NCBI GenBank assembly: GCA_016191115.1
Contig: JACPPG010000090.1
Location: 1 to 34,364 of the forward strand
DNA: 34,364 bases
Origin: Planctomycetia bacterium
GTDB taxonomy: Bacteria; Planctomycetota; Planctomycetia; Pirellulales; JACPPG01
Direction: 5' to 3'
Below, piece after piece: positions 31,708-34,364 of this stretch. How positions within the stretch are numbered: position 1 is the first letter of the stretch; every line of letters starts with the position of its first letter. The notes under the pieces were generated by a model, which worked only from the letters and a program-made list of their open reading frames with translations, searched no databases and was not told where the DNA came from. A program made the position numbers and the translations under genes.

Positions 31708-32175
31708 TTAACGTGCGTCCGCTGCCATCCGCGCCGCTTCGTCGTAGGCGTCGATCTCGGCCTTGCGGGCCTTCGCTTCGGCCAGCGACGGCTCATCAGA
31801 GACTCCCATCATCCACTCCGAGGCAGGTCCATAGGCGAAGTTTCTAACCTGCTCGACGCGTTCCAGATGTGAGGCCGCCGCCTTGCGGCGATCCGCGAAC
31901 GGCACGGCTGCCTCGGCGCGAAACAACCGGAGCGACGCCTCACAAGCGTCCTTCGCCGTCGCGGCGTATGTTTGAAACGCGGAGTATGTGCGATCCCATT
32001 CGGATCGCGCCTGTTCGCGAGCGGCCCGGAGGTGAAGCCAGTAGGCGGCTATCGCGCAGGCCGTCACCGCGAGGAACATCGTCCCCAGCCCAAACTGGAA
32101 CCAGCGGCGGCGGGGCTTTGAGTCTCTGCGACCCGTCTCAGGACCTGGATTGTTGGCCTCACATTGATCTGGCAT
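31708..32175 (-). CDS. Small membrane protein with RRRWFQF module and helical tail
   Basis: 155 residues: a polar start (MPDQCEANNPGPETGRRDS), KPRRRWFQFGLGTMF, a membrane helix (LAVTACAIAAYWLHL), then a long charged, Ala-rich helical part (ARSEWDRTYSAFQTYAAT, ERVEQVRNFAYGPASEW, EAKARKAEIDAYDEAARM) that could form a coiled coil. Function unknown; only the N-terminal module is shared with the neighbours. The start ATG at 32175 is the first in frame. Confidence 0.65.
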   Translation of the reverse strand: MPDQCEANNPGPETGRRDSKPRRRWFQFGLGTMFLAVTACAIAAYWLHLRAAREQARSEWDRTYSAFQTYAATAKDACEASLRLFRAEAAVPFADRRKAAASHLERVEQVRNFAYGPASEWMMGVSDEPSLAEAKARKAEIDAYDEAARMAADAR

Positions 32176-32453
32176 CGCGAATCACCAGGAACGGGAAGCA
32201 ACGAGATCTATCCACAGATTACACAGATTTCACAAATTGAACGACCAGGAATGGCTGCGGCACGTCCGCAAAATCTCTGTGCCCTCGGAGCCCTCGGTGG
32301 CCAGTCCTCTTCGCACGGCAACACGGAAAAAGACCTCCGGGATAAACCCGGAGGCTCGCTTGTCTGCGCATGAGGTCCGGCGGCGGCGCGATTGGAACTG
32401 CCCGCTGCCTACTGCCGGCTTCAACTGCCTACTATTCTCCAGCCGGTCGACGA
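32176..32453. other. Intergenic region with degenerate repeats
   Basis: No supported gene. It holds a run ATCCACAGATTACACAG followed by ATTTCACAAATTGAA (32210-32240), a GAGCCCTCGG duplication (CCCTCGGAGCCCTCGGTGGC, about 32281-32300), and CTGCCTACTGCC-like units (32401-32440) similar in style to those at 18960-19010 and 28680-28715. These look like decayed dispersed repeats. Confidence 0.5.
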
Positions 32454-32803
32454 TCAGGTTGCCGATATTGAGGCAGGCCGTGGCGGCCGGCGAGGGGGCG
32501 TTGCCGACGTGATCACTCGAAGGTGCTCCTGGATCAAGAAATCGTCGACCAGGCTGCCGTCGCGCGCAAGCGCCTGCGCCCGCACGCCCGCCGGCGCCGC
32601 AACCAAGTGCTCGGCGCGGATTTCGGGCACCAGGCGCTGGAGGGAGTCGATGATCCTCAGCCCTGGCCAGCGCCAATAGCGGTGCTGTTTTATCACCGAT
32701 GGGAGCTGCCAGGACGCAACGGCCGACACCGTCATCAAAACAAACAGCCTCCCCAGCCCGTACTGGAACCAGCGGCGGCGGGGCCTGGTTGTGCGTCGGT
32801 CAT
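32454..32803 (-). pseudogene. Frameshifted RRRWFQF-module membrane protein
   Basis: ATG at 32803 begins MTDAQ like the neighbouring MTATPKP start, but the module itself (RPRRRWFQYGLGRLF, VLMTVSAVASW) is in another frame: 17 bases separate ATG from the AGG of the module, so one base has been lost. No start codon exists in the module frame before it (the frame closes at a TAG upstream). The body continues GLRIIDSLQRLVPEIRAE and DDFLIQEHLRVITS, then turns Pro/Arg-rich and stops at 32454, while an adjacent frame carries a more natural ending, suggesting a second frameshift. Confidence 0.6.
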
Positions 32804-32869
32804 GGGGCCAGGGCCCTTGCGCACAGGCGGACTATCTCCGCGGCTGGGGATTTGCAATCGCCCGCGGGT

Positions 32870-34063
32870 TCACTTCTGCAAATAAAGCCAGACGAAGCCG
32901 GTCATTTCCTCCCGAATGAAACTGGCGCGTTCCGTGTATAGTTTTTGCACGCGCTTTTGGACCTCGGCCTGCTTCTTCTCGTCGTTGGCCGTGGAATTCA
33001 TTTCCGCGATGACAGCCTCCCACTCCTTCTGCCACTGGGCCGACTTCGTCTTCATCTCCTCCTCGCTCAACCCCTTGGCCGGCGAGATGAGCGTGATCAT
33101 GTCGCCCGCCAGGATGTCGAGCTTGCCGTCGGAATTGATGTCATCGACCCAAATGCGGGTGGCCGCGACGGGGCCTTTGAGATCGGCTTCGTCCAGCGTT
33201 CGCCCCGGCGCAGCAGGCGTGGCCCGCTCGATGAGCGTTTGAAAGGGCTTCAGCGTCGGCGGTTTGCCAGGGCCTGCGCTATTCTCCGCCCATTGGACGC
33301 CCCCCTCGCTCGACCCGCTGAGCAAGTCCAGATCGCCGTCATGATCCCAGTCGATCAAAAACGGGTCGCTGTGGTTGCCCTTGATCTTGAGCGGGCCGCC
33401 TTCGCCGGCAACCAGCTCTCCCTTGGGCAGGAAGCGGCCCTTGCCTTCGCCCATGAACAAGTAGAAGGTGCCGGTGAAGTTGCCGGTGATCAGATCCAGC
33501 TTGCCGTCGCCGTCCCAATCGACGGCGGTGGGCCGGGTGCAAATGCAGTCGATCCAAGCGTCCTTGTCGGCGCCAAGCGGGATGAGCAGGGGCTCGCCGT
33601 CCGTGCCCTTGAGAACTTCCGCCTTCTGGAAAGTCCCGTCGGCTTTGCCCCACAGGACTTGAAACAGCCCCGCCATCGGCTTGCTGTCGCGCGAATACGA
33701 TCCGGAGAGAATGTCGTTAAAACCGTCGCCGTTGAGGTCCACAAACTGTGGAGTGGAGCTCGTGCATCACCACACGCCCGGCACTTGGGCGACCTCCCCG
33801 TCGGCCTTCAGCCACTCGCCGGCGGCGAGCTTGCCATCACCGAGATTCTTGAAGACGCGAATCTTTCCCATGTTGAACTGCCCGACGAGCAGGTCCTTTT
33901 TGCCGTCGCCGTCGATATCGGCCCAGCACGGCGCCGCATAGCCCGGGCTTTCGACGCGAATGGCCGCGCCCGCGGCTTCCAAGCGCACCGGCTTGTCAAA
34001 CTCGACAGCCCTGACGGCGATCGCGGAGACGAGCAAAATTGTCGCGACGAGTAGCGGTTTCAT
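32870..34063 (-). CDS. Secreted FG-GAP/VCBS repeat protein interrupted by one in-frame TGA
   Basis: The frame has 397 codons if TGA at 33767-33769 (codon 99) is read through. Signal peptide: KPLLVATILLVSAIAVRA. Calcium-binding FG-GAP units: WADIDGDGKKDLLVGQ, FVDLNGDGFNDILSGSY, AVDWDGDGKLDLITGNF, LIDWDHDGDLDLLSGSS, VDDINSDGKLDILAGD, which form a beta-propeller. The C-terminal 70 residues are a charged helical tail (SEEEMKTKSAQWQKEWEAV). The sequence on both sides of the TGA is in the same frame and in full register (VPGVW, stop, CTSSTPQFVDLNGDG), so this is not a frameshift. Either a nonsense mutation or a recoded codon. ATG at 34063 is chosen because AGGAGG lies 9 bases upstream; ATG 34069 is too close to it. 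Without readthrough, only a 98-residue fragment is made. Confidence 0.75.
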
Positions 34064-34269
34064 CGACATGGCCCTCCTGTTGTGAAGGTGTGTTCGAGAA
34101 GCGACTAGCGGACGCCGCCCTCCGCCCTAGTTATACCCGATCTTAGCCGACATGATGCGCGACACGATCTGAATAAGGACCGGCCGAAAAATAACTTCGG
34201 TACATTCATCGCGGGAATCGCTTGCCGAGCTATAACCGAAAGTTGTGGATGAGATGAGTTGAAAAAGGC

Positions 34270-34326
34270 GGCGTACTTGGGTTTGAATTTGGTTTAGTCA
34301 CAAAGCCAATTCCCCAGGAGTACGCC
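34270..34326 (+). promoter_or_regulatory. Hairpin masking the transposase ribosome binding site
   Basis: GGCGTACT (34270-34277) is inverted as AGTACGCC (34319-34326), with GGG/CCC next to it. The AGGAG ribosome binding site (34316-34320) is inside the right arm. Many IS elements use such structures so that transcripts entering from outside are poorly translated (known for IS10 and IS50); here this is inference. Confidence 0.45.
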
Positions 34327-34329
34327 ACC

Positions 34330-34364
34330 ATGGCCGAGCGTATCAATTCGACGCTGTCCTTGCC
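34330..34364 (+). CDS. Start of a probable transposase gene (partial)
   Basis: ATG at 34330 follows AGGAG with 9-base spacing. Only the first 11 residues (MAERINSTLSL) are visible before the window ends, too few to name a family. The call rests on its place inside the putative IS end. Confidence 0.4.
   Translation, partial: MAERINSTLSL

Larger units (their letters stand above)
34176..34364 (+). mobile_element. Left end of an insertion sequence sharing its terminal repeat with family C
   Basis: The 23 bases at 34176-34198 (AGGACCGGCCGAAAAATAAC, then TTC) match the terminal repeat of element C2 at 21 of 23 positions. About 150 bases further in, a reading frame with a good ribosome binding site starts and runs off the window. 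Layout and distance fit the left end of an IS. The family cannot be named from this much sequence. Confidence 0.6.

Noticed and set aside
33339..33744. Alternate minus-strand frames in the FG-GAP gene as a frameshifted gene
   Set aside because: The FG-GAP motifs before and after the interruption are in one frame; only a TGA intervenes, so no frameshift is needed.

Overview
The window reads as chromosomal DNA of a GC-rich planctomycete, probably of the Pirellulales type (inference). Pointers are a Tat-targeted DUF1501 protein, an FG-GAP/VCBS protein, a redoxin/cytochrome c/copper monooxygenase fusion, leucine-rich-repeat proteins with a basic N-terminal module (consensus RRRWFQFGLGT) before one membrane helix, a GDSL hydrolase, and long GC-rich intergenic palindromes. 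No rRNA, tRNA, CRISPR array, prophage or complete insertion sequence was seen.

Layout: 1-0.75 kb is mobile-element debris (end of an IS66-type transposase, a short inverted-repeat element, a broken PIN-domain gene). 0.75-6.7 kb holds a secreted coiled-coil protein and, on the minus strand, an RND efflux adaptor plus inner-membrane pump. 7.0-10.8 kb holds a GH92 alpha-mannosidase-like enzyme and the DUF1501 protein. 11-16 kb holds a sigma-factor-like protein with a large unknown C-terminal domain, a metallophosphoesterase, a Tat-exported gamma-glutamyltransferase-like enzyme and an orphan ParD-like antitoxin. 16.4-22 kb holds the redoxin/cytochrome/monooxygenase fusion and a SWIM/SNF2 helicase. 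22-25.8 kb holds an exported protein of unknown function, an ABC exporter pair split by a repeat, and a membrane-anchored unknown protein. 26.3-28.5 kb is a formate-dehydrogenase-like molybdoenzyme. 28.7-32.8 kb is a minus-strand cluster of a GDSL hydrolase, LRR proteins and small membrane proteins, several of them broken. 32.9-34.1 kb is an FG-GAP protein interrupted by one in-frame TGA, and the last 190 bases are the left end of an insertion sequence.

The most striking feature is not a gene. Two related families of short palindromic elements, A (about 155 bp, four copies) and B (about 110-125 bp, three copies), start with CAGG and are flanked by 10-bp direct repeats, so they look like real transposition events of miniature elements. 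One B copy landed exactly on the ATGA stop/start overlap of an ABC ATPase-permease operon and, through its target duplication, left both genes intact. At two other loci B and A sit in series and share a middle copy of the target repeat. All seven copies keep the same asymmetry between arms (CTGGCTC versus CAGGCAC). A third family, C, has 23-bp inverted ends matching the insertion sequence at the right edge.

Second in interest are the in-frame TGA of the FG-GAP gene, followed by a hairpin that fits rules for a bacterial selenocysteine signal (nonsense mutation is the simpler alternative), the unusual sigma-like protein, and the shuffled RRRWFQF gene cluster. All assignments come from reading motifs; no database search was possible.
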